This document shows positions 43,509 to 52,947 of a stretch of 64,000 nucleotides of DNA, piece after piece. The notes under the pieces are model-generated. The model had not been told where the DNA came from. It searched no databases and was given only the letters and a program-made list of their open reading frames with translations. Source of the DNA: Thauera sp. K11 (GTDB lineage Bacteria > Pseudomonadota > Gammaproteobacteria > Burkholderiales > Rhodocyclaceae); assembly GCF_002354895.1 (NCBI RefSeq), contig NZ_CP023439.1, positions 4,402,001 through 4,466,000 of the forward strand, given 5' to 3'. Position numbers and translations under genes: made by a program. Within the stretch, counting starts at the first letter, position 1; the number at the start of each line of letters is the position of its first letter.

Positions 43509-45166
43509 CTCTGCACCTCCCCATCGCGCCTGAGCGGAACTCCACCCCGTCGCGCCAGCTTGAAGCCCAGCCGAAAGATGTCTGGCACGTCGATGCGCCC
43601 GGTCTTCATTTCGCGCCAGACGCCCAGCTCCGCGAGGCGCTTGCGCGCGCTGTCGGCCGAGTCGATCTCGGCCGCCACGACGTCGGCGTCCGCGAGCGCG
43701 TCCGTCACTTGCCACCGCGCCTCCGCATCTGCAAACTCGAAGGGCACCGCGACGTCCCCGGCGAGCGCGACCATCAGTGGTCGGACCCACGGATGCTCGG
43801 CGATCTCCCCGACCCGAATGCGCGACGCCTCGTGGACGCCGGCATGCAGGCTGCGGAAGTGCACGGCGTAGTCGTGATCCGCGTGATGATTGGCCGTATG
43901 CGCCACCGCCGTGGCGAGAGCGGAGAGGAAGCTGCGCGGGCTGATGTCGCCGTGGGCATCGGCCAGGTGTGTGGGCAGCCACCGATAGGGGAAACCCTTG
44001 CGCGCGCTCTCGCCCATGAAGGGCCCGGTAAGCCGGTGGAAGAGCCGCTCCTGCATGGCCGGTTCGAACTGCGACTCGGGCGGAGGCGTCCAGTCAGCGG
44101 CCTGAGCAAGCTTGAGGACCTCCTGCTTCTCCTCCCGGCCGAGGCCGCGGCCCTTGAGCTTGTGCTCGAAGAGCGTCGTGTAGAGATCCTGGCGGTACTC
44201 CGCGCCCCGCAGCGGATGGTTGCCGAGGAGCTGCCAGAGAAGCCCGTAGAGCTCGGTCGTCAGCCAGCGCAGCGACGCCGTCGACGCGCGAAGCTTCGAT
44301 GCGTCGGGGAAGCGACCTACGCGACGATCCTCGAATTGATCCGTCCGCAGGAAGACCTTGGCGCGCAGGTGGCGGAACGATCGGAGCTCGAGGGCGAGCT
44401 GACACAGTCCCTCCACCAGGGTGTAGAAGGTGGCCGCGTCGTCCGCGGCGTCGTCGAGCGCATCGAACAGCCAGATGCTGTCGCGTTCAATGGCGTGCAG
44501 GGTCGCGTCGAACTGCTGCAGCAGCCAGTCGGCCGCTTCGGGGTTGTTCACGGTCCAGGCGACGCGCTCCTCCCAGGAGTCGATGGCCGGCAGAAGTAGG
44601 TCAACCGGGGGGATGTGGCGGCCATCCCCGAAGCCCGACCCATCCCACAGTCCTGCGCCATAGCCGCTGCCGCTGACTGCTCCATCACCGTAGCCGAAAC
44701 CTGAGCCATCACCGAATCTGCCGCCGCTCGGCGCGCTCAAGCGCCCAAGGCCATGCTCGGCTGCGAAGCGCCCCGCGCTCCAGACGACGACGGCCTTCCA
44801 GACTAGGCGCGCTTTCTGCCCGGCGTCGAGGAGGCGGGCGAACACATCCTTGCTCGGGTACTGCGTCAGGTCGCGCGTCTTACCGAAGCCCGGGAAAACA
44901 AGTGTTTCCTCTCGGATTCGGACGTGAGGCGCTAGACGCGCCAAAAGGCCACGGTGCTCGCGGGATTGAAGCGCCGCCCACCAGTAGCTCTTGCCCATAC
45001 CGCGATCGCCTAGCACCACAGGAATATTGATGTGGAGCGCCCGTGCGTGCGTTTTTGGCACGAAGAATTGATGCGTTGGCGGAGGCGCTCCGTACTCGGC
45101 GCTTTCTACTGGAAGGGCGTCGCGAATCAGCTCGCGGAGATCCGTTGTGCGCATGCGGGTGTTCAT
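43505..45166 (-). CDS. P-loop ATPase of the cassette inside split pglX, with glycine-rich insert
   Basis: The 553-residue protein has Walker A VLGDRGMGKSYWW (GDRGMGKS at 53-60), Walker B SIWLFDALDDAADD, and a sensor-like RAKVFLRTDQFED. This layout resembles KAP/STAND-type ATPases. Residues 148-182 are a glycine-rich run (FGDGSGFGYGDG, then GSGYGAG, GSGFGDG) of unknown use. No nuclease or membrane domain is visible. I do not recognise the family. It overlaps the KGGVGR ATPase and the pglX C-half by 4 bases on either side. Confidence 0.8.
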   Translation of the reverse strand: MNTRMRTTDLRELIRDALPVESAEYGAPPPTHQFFVPKTHARALHINIPVVLGDRGMGKSYWWAALQSREHRGLLARLAPHVRIREETLVFPGFGKTRDLTQYPSKDVFARLLDAGQKARLVWKAVVVWSAGRFAAEHGLGRLSAPSGGRFGDGSGFGYGDGAVSGSGYGAGLWDGSGFGDGRHIPPVDLLLPAIDSWEERVAWTVNNPEAADWLLQQFDATLHAIERDSIWLFDALDDAADDAATFYTLVEGLCQLALELRSFRHLRAKVFLRTDQFEDRRVGRFPDASKLRASTASLRWLTTELYGLLWQLLGNHPLRGAEYRQDLYTTLFEHKLKGRGLGREEKQEVLKLAQAADWTPPPESQFEPAMQERLFHRLTGPFMGESARKGFPYRWLPTHLADAHGDISPRSFLSALATAVAHTANHHADHDYAVHFRSLHAGVHEASRIRVGEIAEHPWVRPLMVALAGDVAVPFEFADAEARWQVTDALADADVVAAEIDSADSARKRLAELGVWREMKTGRIDVPDIFRLGFKLARRGGVPLRRDGEVQR

Positions 45167-46446
45167 GGCGCCTCCTCTTCCTCTAGCAGGACGCGATCAA
45201 ACCACGCCAGGAATCCCCCGTAGGCCGCCGCCACATCGTTCTCTGCCCACGCTTTCTGCGGATCAAAAGCCATGAGGGCACGCTGCCAGAAGACGGCCCT
45301 TGGGTAGTGCCGTCCGGATGGGTCCTCCGCAGGCGAGTAAAAGATGTCGGGGTCAAGTCCGTCACCTTGCTCGTCGTAGAGGGTGTCGCGGAAAAGATCC
45401 CACGCGTTGTCCGTTAAGGCGTTGATGTAGTCGTCCCGGCCGGTATCGGGAACCTGCGCGCCAACCACCCAGAGCTTCTCGCGAAACGCGCGGCGGTCTG
45501 GATGGATTGCCCAATGTTTGAATAGGAACCCATAAGCGCTCCACGTCTGCGGCGTGTCCACGGCAAACATCAGCGTGTCCGCGCCCATCGCGAGAATCAA
45601 GGCTGCGCTCGTATCGTGCAGCCCGGTGCGGCTATCGAGAAGCACGACGTCAGGCATCTCCTGTCCTTCGATGCCCTCAACCAACCGCTTGAGACGGCTC
45701 GGCCAAGGCTCGTGACCGTTTGGCCCGCGCTCGAGGTAAGCCCTCCCCAGCTTCGCGAGGTAATCCCCGGTGTCAGAGCCAAAGGCCGGCACCACAGTGA
45801 TCGTGCCTGGACCATTAGCCAACGTGCTCTGCCGGACCATCTCGCCGAGCACCGCATCGCCCTGACCAAGAGCATCCTCGACAAACCAGTCCACAATGCC
45901 AAAGCGAGGTAGGTCCACGCCGAGAAGCGCGGCGCCGACGCCTGGTGATTCAAGGTCTAGATCGAAGACAAGGACTCGCTTCCCCTTCTTGGCAAGATGC
46001 CAAGCAAGAATCGTGGCCGTCGTCGAACGCCCCACGCCACCCTTCATCGAGAACAGTGTGAAGCGCTTGCTGCGAGGCGGCCCCAAGGGAGGAGACGCGC
46101 TCCACTCTGCCCCCATCAGCAGTCGGTCGTGAAGACAAACCTTGTGACCTGCGTTTTCGGCCAGCACAGCAGATGCCTGATCGTCCGGCAACTGGATCGA
46201 CTTGAGGTCCTCACGGTACATGACCAAATCGTTCGCCGGGTACGCGTAGGCCCCCAGTGCGTGGGCAATATCAGTAATAAGACCTTGAATGTGCGGATAG
46301 AACGGTGATTTATCGTCGCGCCGCTTCTTCAGCAAAACCCGAATGCGGCCGTGCAGATCGCGGACAAGAAATACGTGTTCCTTGAGGTCCGGGAGCCGTG
46401 CTTGCGCGAGCTGTGTTGCCTTCTCGAGGGCGTCGTTGAAGTTCAT
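45163..46446 (-). CDS. ParA/MinD-type ATPase with KGGVGR motif
   Basis: The 427-residue protein has a 130-residue N-terminal region of unknown fold, then a deviant Walker A FSMKGGVGRSTTATILAWHLA (KGGVGRST at 135-142, where ParA/MinD have KGGVGKT). Further MinD-like blocks are VLVFDLDLESPGVG and PDVVLLDSRTGLHD. Replacement of the usual lysine by arginine (GR for GK) defines the variant; the first signature lysine of KGG is kept. The role may be ATP-switched assembly with the two neighbours. It overlaps both by 4 bases. Confidence 0.85.
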   Translation of the reverse strand: MNFNDALEKATQLAQARLPDLKEHVFLVRDLHGRIRVLLKKRRDDKSPFYPHIQGLITDIAHALGAYAYPANDLVMYREDLKSIQLPDDQASAVLAENAGHKVCLHDRLLMGAEWSASPPLGPPRSKRFTLFSMKGGVGRSTTATILAWHLAKKGKRVLVFDLDLESPGVGAALLGVDLPRFGIVDWFVEDALGQGDAVLGEMVRQSTLANGPGTITVVPAFGSDTGDYLAKLGRAYLERGPNGHEPWPSRLKRLVEGIEGQEMPDVVLLDSRTGLHDTSAALILAMGADTLMFAVDTPQTWSAYGFLFKHWAIHPDRRAFREKLWVVGAQVPDTGRDDYINALTDNAWDLFRDTLYDEQGDGLDPDIFYSPAEDPSGRHYPRAVFWQRALMAFDPQKAWAENDVAAAYGGFLAWFDRVLLEEEEAP

Positions 46447-46862
46447 GTAGTCACCCCGTCAAAGATCAGCTTCTCCAAGCTCACGCGGCATTGATTGGCT
46501 GCAGCCCTGTGGCTCGGAATAGCGGATGCCGTAATCGCATCGCGGGCCCAGTAGCGCTGATCGATCGACCAGTCGGCAAAGGGATTCGACTTGTCCAGTG
46601 GCTCAAGGTATCGCGACGCAAGGCCACCCTCAGCAAAACTCTGAAAAGCCGCCCAGAGCTCGGGCATGTGGACCCTGTGTCCCTTGTCCTGCGGTGCTCC
46701 GTCGGGGCTCACCGCCATGCCCAGTGCAAGCATGACTGCCTTGAGAGAGCACTCTGCAGAGAGCCCAAATAGATGGTCAGCGTTCGCCCCACGCGCTTGC
46801 GCGAGCAGCAATTCAGCGTCATGGAAGTGGCGATCGGAGGCGTCTAAGAACCTGGTGCTCAT
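46443..46862 (-). CDS. HEPN-like helical protein
   Basis: The 139-residue protein opens DASDRHFHDAELLLAQARGAN followed by ADHLFGLSAECSLKAVMLAL, the conserved start of a group of HEPN-domain proteins. I see no clear RxxxxH RNase motif, so a non-catalytic or partner role is possible. It is the first gene of the three-gene cassette, overlapping the pglX N-half stop (TGATG) and the KGGVGR ATPase start (ATGA). Confidence 0.72.
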   Translation of the reverse strand: MSTRFLDASDRHFHDAELLLAQARGANADHLFGLSAECSLKAVMLALGMAVSPDGAPQDKGHRVHMPELWAAFQSFAEGGLASRYLEPLDKSNPFADWSIDQRYWARDAITASAIPSHRAAANQCRVSLEKLIFDGVTT

Positions 46863-48805
46863 TCAGTTGCTTCCTTGCGCAGGCAGTAGGCCGCGACCTC
46901 AACCATGGCGCTGTCAAGGACGCCTTGCCCGAGATCGGCAAAAACGATGGGTGGGGCCTCCTTCAGCAGAATCTCTTCCCGCCATTTTTGGAAGCTGGAG
47001 AGGAAGAAGCCGGTTCGGGAGGTGATGGCACCGAGGTAACCATTGGGATGAAGCAGTTCGATGCCGCGCTCCACGAAGGCTGCGTAAATGTCGTTCTTCG
47101 TACGCGGATAGGCCGACTCGAACTCCTTCTTCGCTGCCAGGCTAGCTGCACCGAAAGGTGGATTCATCAGCACGACATCGAAGTGCTTGCGGCACAAATC
47201 AATGAACGCGATGCCCTGCGCGGCATCATCGGCGAAGAGTTGCCGCCGGACACCCACTGCAGTTGGCGCCCCAGTAACGTATTCCTGAAGTGCCTCGATG
47301 ATGCGTTCCTCAGCGGAGTCGAAGAAGGACTCGTCCGAGATGCCCGATAGATCGAACTCCAGTTGATGACTGCGAGGGCGCTCGAAGCCAGGGAGACTGT
47401 TCTGTGTCTCTCGCCGTGCCTGAACGAATTGCTGACGGGCTTTGGCGACCGCGCTCCTGATGGCGCGGTCAATCTTGAGCAAGGAACCTAGCTCACCCGC
47501 AAGGTGCATCTCGTCGACCATCCGCTGGAAGAGCTCCCCGAGCACATTCGGTCGAAGTGTCGCTGCAAATTCGGCCACCATGCTTCGATCGCCCGGCATC
47601 GGCTCGGCGACGACGATATTCGTTCGCCCAATGAGCGGGCGCTCTTGGGCTGGCACCTTGCGGTCGTTGTATGCGCGCTGCGCGCGCATCCACAGTGCGA
47701 GGGCTGCGATCTGCGCAGCGCGCGGGTCGATATCGATGCCGTGGAGGTTGTGACGGAGAATCAGTTCGGGCACTGCGCGGTGCAAGGCTGACTCGGACTC
47801 GTAGTCTTCGCGGAGCGTCCGGCCGGTGACCTCGGACTTGGGTGCGCCCTCAGTGCGCCACGCTTCCTCGTAGATGCCGAAGAAGCTGCGCGTCGGATCG
47901 CCGGAAAGCAAGTCAAACGCGTAGAGAAGGAAGTGACCCGAGCCGCAGGCGGGATCAAGCACGCGCAGGTCGCGTGGATCCTTCAAAGCGCGTTCCTCGA
48001 AACCCTCCTCGGATTTCACCAGGTAGTCGAGGTGGGTGAGTTGCGTATCGGCGCCACGCATCTCGCACCAGGTTCGACCAAGCGAGTTGTCAGTTAGAAA
48101 CTGGACGACGTACCGTGGCGTAAAGAACTGATTGCGTACAGCCAGCTCACGGCTATTGCGCGGTGCCTGGCTCTCGGCACGCATCTGGCGCCGCTCGTCC
48201 TCCCCGTTGAAGTACTGGTAGACCCAGCCGATGGTTTCGTCCTCAATCCATACGGAAGCGATCTCGGGGTCGTTCAGGGCAGCCAGAAGATCGTGCAGCG
48301 CCTGGCGTCGTGGCCAGAGAATAGTCGCAGCGTCACGCCTATCGAAAAGCGCACGCACTTCCTGCGCGATCTCGTCGAAAATCGTTTCAACGTAAATCCG
48401 GTAGCCCTTGTCGGGCAGCGCCACGAGCCCGGGTGCGAGGGCGATGTACTCCTTGAAGCCGGCCGAGTCTTCACCCCGCGAGATGCACTCCTGCACAAGT
48501 TTGCGCGCCTCGAGCATCTTCAAGGCGACGAAGCGATTGAGCGTATGGAAGGCTGCCTCGCGCAGGTAAGCTGCGACAGCACCCGCAGACGTGATGCCCA
48601 GCGAGCGCTTGTGAGCGACGGCGGCCACAAGCTTGTCCCAGATCACGCGCTCCCGAGGAGACAGGTGCGCCCCAGGGGCGAGCGGGATCCTCCCGTCCAG
48701 CAGGATGTCGTAGCGCCCCTCCAACTGCTCTCGAAACTCCTGCTCGAGAAGCCGTCGTGCTTGCTGGGTGAGGCGCTCCAGCTTCTGTCGTGTCTCCTTC
48801 TCCAC
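46859..48805 (-). CDS. pglX: PglX N-terminal half (catalytic part of the BREX adenine methyltransferase)
   Basis: The 648-residue protein has methyltransferase motif I DPACGSGHF at 284-292 and motif IV NPPF at 548-551, the N6-adenine pattern. The helical N-terminus (RLTQQARRLLEQEFREQLEGRYDIL type) is PglX-like. It stops after GQGVLDSAMVEVAAYCLRK, where ordinary PglX runs on into its recognition half. PglX marks host DNA for BREX and is needed for defence. The start is a GTG at 48803-48805 with AGGAG 7-8 bases upstream. It stops one overlap before the HEPN gene. Confidence 0.9.
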   Translation of the reverse strand: MEKETRQKLERLTQQARRLLEQEFREQLEGRYDILLDGRIPLAPGAHLSPRERVIWDKLVAAVAHKRSLGITSAGAVAAYLREAAFHTLNRFVALKMLEARKLVQECISRGEDSAGFKEYIALAPGLVALPDKGYRIYVETIFDEIAQEVRALFDRRDAATILWPRRQALHDLLAALNDPEIASVWIEDETIGWVYQYFNGEDERRQMRAESQAPRNSRELAVRNQFFTPRYVVQFLTDNSLGRTWCEMRGADTQLTHLDYLVKSEEGFEERALKDPRDLRVLDPACGSGHFLLYAFDLLSGDPTRSFFGIYEEAWRTEGAPKSEVTGRTLREDYESESALHRAVPELILRHNLHGIDIDPRAAQIAALALWMRAQRAYNDRKVPAQERPLIGRTNIVVAEPMPGDRSMVAEFAATLRPNVLGELFQRMVDEMHLAGELGSLLKIDRAIRSAVAKARQQFVQARRETQNSLPGFERPRSHQLEFDLSGISDESFFDSAEERIIEALQEYVTGAPTAVGVRRQLFADDAAQGIAFIDLCRKHFDVVLMNPPFGAASLAAKKEFESAYPRTKNDIYAAFVERGIELLHPNGYLGAITSRTGFFLSSFQKWREEILLKEAPPIVFADLGQGVLDSAMVEVAAYCLRKEATE

Positions 48806-48814
48806 GCGATGCTC

Positions 48815-51800
48815 CTACTGAATCCAGACCTTCTTGCCTTCGCCGAGCAACTTCTCGATGCGCTGGCGAAGCGCGGCTATGGCCGCTTCGAGTTGCTCCG
48901 GAGTCTCGACACGCCCGGCGAAGAAGTCCCCCACGTTGATGGTGACGAGGCAATTGCCTTCGATGAGCTCCATCATCTGCTGAAGTGCAGTTTTCAGGTG
49001 CTGCGGGCATGCGCTCAGCTCAGAACGGAGGAATGGGATAGTCGCCGACGCGGGCACGGTTGCCGATGCTCGGCTTGCGATCGGAGAGGAGACGCGTGCC
49101 TGCTGCTCTTCGTTCAGCTCGGTCCAAGCAGGGTTGCCGTGCAGTGTCTCCAGCGCCTGCTGATAGCACTCAGTGCGCGCGACAACCGCTGCCTGGAAGC
49201 GAGCCGCGTACTCGGCCTCAATGGCCGTTGCGAACTGATCGATTTGCGCGAGATCGCGGTAGAAGGTTTCCCGCGCCATCACATCTGCTAGCACCTGAGC
49301 CTTCGGCCGAAGCTCATCAGGCAGGTCGATTTCCTGATCCAGGAAGGCCCAGTGAGTATCGAGCGCTTGGCGCGCACGCCTGAGGTCGAGGAGTCGCGGT
49401 TCAGTCAGCGCGGCAGAAAGCTCGCTCGCGCGCTTCACTGCCTCCTTCAGACCCTTGTGCGCCCCGTTGAAACTGAGGATGGCATCATCCTCATTTCCCC
49501 CACGGATGGCGCGCATCTGGTCAATGGCTTCCTGGAGCACGGTGGCGCCGGGTAGCCCATGGCTCAGCAACGTGGAGTGGACTTCATGAAGCTTCTCCTC
49601 AGCCTCGCCAACCTCCCTACGGATTGCATCGGCGATTACGCTCGCCTGGAGCTCCGGTAGCTGCTTGCCGAACACGTCTCGGTAGGCAGCCTCAGCTTCG
49701 AGCCAGTCGTTGATGTCGGTGCCGGAGACGCGCTTCTGGAACGAACATGCTCGGAAGAGGTTGTTGCTCGAAAAGGTGTTGCGCGCCTCGACAGAGAGGG
49801 CAGAGTCGATGGTCGTGCCCTTGCTTGTCGCCTTGACCTTGCCGGCGCGAACGAGAGCAACAACGAAGAGGCGAACCACGTCGAGGTTCCAGCCAAAAGG
49901 TTCCTTCTCGAACTCGTCAGCCAGGTAGCGACCCGTCGCCGTTTCGCCATAACTCGTCTTGTTTTCGATCCGGTCCATCACCTCCTTCAGCACGCCGGTT
50001 TCTGTGTTGAAGACGGTCTGGCCCTTCTCGTCGCGCACCAGGTTCAACTGCGCGAAGACTGGCGTGAGCCCCCTGAGGTTCTCATTCGTCATCAGGGTGT
50101 CGAGATCCTTCGTCGTGACCCGTGCGGCGCCTTCGCCAAAGCGCTCATAGACGTCTGGCAGCACTTGACCGAGCACCCGGCTCGCAGCCTGGCTCACCGT
50201 GGTCGCTGAATCGCTCGGACTACGGTCGTTGCCTTGGAAGAAGATGGAGCCGCCAAGGAGGGCCTCGCGAAGCAGGCGGCGCAGCTCGGACTCGTGTGTT
50301 CGCAGACGCAGCTTCTCGTCTGCTACGAGGGACGTCTCGTCCTTTGTCTTTGCCGCACGCTCCTTTCGAGCGAGGATCTCACGCGATCGGAAAACCTCAA
50401 CTGTCTCTCGATCGATGTGTTCATCGAGGCCAGCCACCCAGAACACCGCCTTGCGCTCCACTTGGGAGCGGGAGCGTGCTTCGCCAGTCTGCCGCTCAAG
50501 CTCGGTCCCACGTTCGGCAAGCGCAACGTGAAACGCGATGTCCTCGTCCAAGACTGACCTGCCATTGAAGGTCAGCCCGCCCTTGAAGGTGCGGGCATCC
50601 TGCAGGTTATGTGACGGCCTAGGCTCCCAGAACGTTGTCACTGCGTCTGCGTGGATACGGTGAACGTCACCGGGCTTGGGCTGAAAACTTGCGCGCGTTA
50701 CCTCCCAGTCGTCTTCAGCGGGGGTCGGGATGCGGTACTGGCCATCGGTGACACGCACCTTGTGTGCGTCGACGAGCTGCCGCAGCGCCTCCTTGACCTC
50801 GGGCAGCACCGAGTCGTCATCGACCGCAGGATGCAACGCAGAGGCAATGTTCTCGGCCGTGCGGTGGATGCTCTTGACGTACTGGAGCAGGCAGATCGCC
50901 TTGGCCACGGGCTGGGCAAACGGATGTGGGACCTCGGTCTGAATCGCGGCAATCTTCCCGCGGATCTCGCTGGGGATGTTGCTTGCGATAAGAACGTAGA
51001 TCTGGTCGATTGTCGCCAGCTTACCGACCGGTTGCTCGGCGAGCTTCACGCCCTCATGGATCAATAGCTGCTGCGCAAGCTTGATGATGGTGCGATTCGC
51101 ACCACCTACGTGCTTGGTCGCTCCACCTTGCGTGCGCAGTCCGGAGACGACCTGGATGATCAAGTCGATCTGATAAGGAAGCAGCGGGTAGAGGTCTTGG
51201 AAACGCTCGGTAGTGAGCTCCGGGAGTTGAATGTCCGCCGTAAGACGCGTGTTTGCCGCCACACGGCCGCTGTGCCTGCCATACAGCTCGCGCAAGGCGT
51301 CGAGCGCCGCGGCGTTCTTGGCAAGGACGCGTTTGCTCGTGACTTCGGAGATGTCGGAAGGCTCGAGATGAACCTGTAGTGGGAACCGATCCATCAGGCG
51401 GGCGAGTTCTACCCGTTTGTCGTCGAGGCCGCCCACCAGCTCGGTCAGCTTCTCCTGCGAGGTAACGACGATCCAGATCTTGCCGCGACCGACCCGGCCC
51501 AAGCTCTGCACAGCCGCCTGAAGATCGAGCATCTTCTGAACGTCACGCGCGACGAACTGGCCGACCTCATCGATAACGAATACCAGGTTCCGCTGCGGAC
51601 GGCGCCGCCCCATGAGATCCTTGCAGCGTTCTGCCAGCCGGCCCGCGGTGATGTCAGCGCGATCCTGAACACCCTGGACCCAGGAATCCTGAGTCTGGTA
51701 ACGGTTCGGAAAAAGCTGATGCATGACTGCGCTCGCCTCACCGAGCGAAAAGGCGATCAGGTCCTTGTTGGCGTTCCAATCCTGGTCGAACATCTCCCGA

Positions 51801-52357
51801 TACGTTGTCTCGAACCGCTCCAGCTCACCCTTCTGCTCGAGCGTGATCTCAAGCTCGGCAAGATCCAGATCTTCGGCGTAGCCAAGGCTCTTGAGGAAGA
51901 GCCGGTACATGATTTCGGTGAGCGTCTGGTTCCCACTCTTGATGCCACGGTCGGTCGATACGTCGAAAATGACGGCATCGGTGGGGATGTGCTCCGTGAT
52001 CTGCTTCAACAGCACGGTGAGCTCAGTGTCGCCGGAGCGACCTGCGAAGATTTCGGACGCTGCTTCACCCAGCACTTGGCGGTTCTGGAGTGCAAGTCCA
52101 AGCATTTTTGCGAAGCTTGACTTACCTGACCCGAAGAAACCGGAGACCCAGATGGCGATGCCCTCGTGGGGCTTGTTGGGCGTCTCCCAATAGCTGCGAA
52201 GGATGTTCTTGTAGTGGCTACGGATAGCGTCCGTCAGTACATACTCGCCGAGTTCTTCATGCAGGATGGCTTCATCGGTCTGGTCGACCTTGATGACTTC
52301 CTCAATGCGACGGTAGATGTCGCCGGCAAAGAGCTCCTTGATTTGCGTGTTGCTCAT
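48815..52357 (-). CDS. brxC: BREX P-loop protein BrxC
   Basis: The 1,180-residue protein starts MSNTQIKELFAGDIYRRIEE. Walker A is VSGFFGSGKSSFAK (73-84), Walker B NLVFVIDEVGQFVA, and the rest is the long helical body of BrxC/PglY (DUF6079). It is a large AAA+ ATPase of the BREX complex. The ATG at 52355-52357 is chosen because AGGAG lies 8 bases ahead; a GTG nine bases further up overlaps that ribosome site. It lies between brxB (11-bp gap) and the pglX N-half. Confidence 0.94.
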   Translation of the reverse strand: MSNTQIKELFAGDIYRRIEEVIKVDQTDEAILHEELGEYVLTDAIRSHYKNILRSYWETPNKPHEGIAIWVSGFFGSGKSSFAKMLGLALQNRQVLGEAASEIFAGRSGDTELTVLLKQITEHIPTDAVIFDVSTDRGIKSGNQTLTEIMYRLFLKSLGYAEDLDLAELEITLEQKGELERFETTYREMFDQDWNANKDLIAFSLGEASAVMHQLFPNRYQTQDSWVQGVQDRADITAGRLAERCKDLMGRRRPQRNLVFVIDEVGQFVARDVQKMLDLQAAVQSLGRVGRGKIWIVVTSQEKLTELVGGLDDKRVELARLMDRFPLQVHLEPSDISEVTSKRVLAKNAAALDALRELYGRHSGRVAANTRLTADIQLPELTTERFQDLYPLLPYQIDLIIQVVSGLRTQGGATKHVGGANRTIIKLAQQLLIHEGVKLAEQPVGKLATIDQIYVLIASNIPSEIRGKIAAIQTEVPHPFAQPVAKAICLLQYVKSIHRTAENIASALHPAVDDDSVLPEVKEALRQLVDAHKVRVTDGQYRIPTPAEDDWEVTRASFQPKPGDVHRIHADAVTTFWEPRPSHNLQDARTFKGGLTFNGRSVLDEDIAFHVALAERGTELERQTGEARSRSQVERKAVFWVAGLDEHIDRETVEVFRSREILARKERAAKTKDETSLVADEKLRLRTHESELRRLLREALLGGSIFFQGNDRSPSDSATTVSQAASRVLGQVLPDVYERFGEGAARVTTKDLDTLMTNENLRGLTPVFAQLNLVRDEKGQTVFNTETGVLKEVMDRIENKTSYGETATGRYLADEFEKEPFGWNLDVVRLFVVALVRAGKVKATSKGTTIDSALSVEARNTFSSNNLFRACSFQKRVSGTDINDWLEAEAAYRDVFGKQLPELQASVIADAIRREVGEAEEKLHEVHSTLLSHGLPGATVLQEAIDQMRAIRGGNEDDAILSFNGAHKGLKEAVKRASELSAALTEPRLLDLRRARQALDTHWAFLDQEIDLPDELRPKAQVLADVMARETFYRDLAQIDQFATAIEAEYAARFQAAVVARTECYQQALETLHGNPAWTELNEEQQARVSSPIASRASATVPASATIPFLRSELSACPQHLKTALQQMMELIEGNCLVTINVGDFFAGRVETPEQLEAAIAALRQRIEKLLGEGKKVWIQ

Positions 52358-52368
52358 CGATCGCACTC

Positions 52369-52947
52369 CTAGAAGATCTTCGGTCGGTAGTTATGGTCCG
52401 CGTCCAGCACGCCCATGAACTTCAGGCCAGCCACCCCGTCGAGCTCACCCGGGTAGAAAAGCACTGCAGGCACGTCTAGCTTCCCCTTGAGCTGTTCGAG
52501 CAAGGAGGACGTTCGGTAAAACGGAAATAGCGAGCCGGCACGCACGATGAACACGACGTCACGGAGGGGGTCCGCCTCCTGTGGCATCCGGGCCGCAACC
52601 AGATCGTCCAGGGGCCGACGCTCGCTGATCACCTTATGGATGGTGTCCGTCATTTTCTCGGTGCCGGTACGCTTTTCGGCATTTGCGATGCGCGCCGTTG
52701 TCAGCCCCTCGGCTGCGAGGGCATCCGCCAAGCATTCAGCCAACGATATCGTCGTGACACGCTTGCCGATTTGTTCCAAGCGCGTGGTGAGCATGGCCAA
52801 CTCGGCTCGCAGCGGGATTTCCTCTTCCGGGGGGTAATGGAAGATGGCGTAGGGCATGTTGTGGTACGCACTGATGCGCGCCCTCGGATCCATTTCGCGT
52901 AGCACCGGTTCGAGGTCCCTCGTGAGGCGTTGCTTCCAGTCGCTCAT
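52369..52947 (-). CDS. brxB: BREX protein BrxB (DUF1788)
   Basis: The 192-residue protein has ISAYHNMPYAIFHYPPEEE and DVVFIVRAGSLFPFYRTSSL, the DUF1788 signatures, ending in GVLDADHNYRPKIF. It is a core BREX component of unknown biochemical role. It overlaps the brxA stop by 4 bases (ATGA). Confidence 0.94.
   Translation of the reverse strand: MSDWKQRLTRDLEPVLREMDPRARISAYHNMPYAIFHYPPEEEIPLRAELAMLTTRLEQIGKRVTTISLAECLADALAAEGLTTARIANAEKRTGTEKMTDTIHKVISERRPLDDLVAARMPQEADPLRDVVFIVRAGSLFPFYRTSSLLEQLKGKLDVPAVLFYPGELDGVAGLKFMGVLDADHNYRPKIF

Noticed and set aside
44600..44740. GSG-coding repeat DNA as a tandem-repeat locus between genes
   Set aside because: It is inside an intact reading frame and codes for a glycine-rich stretch.
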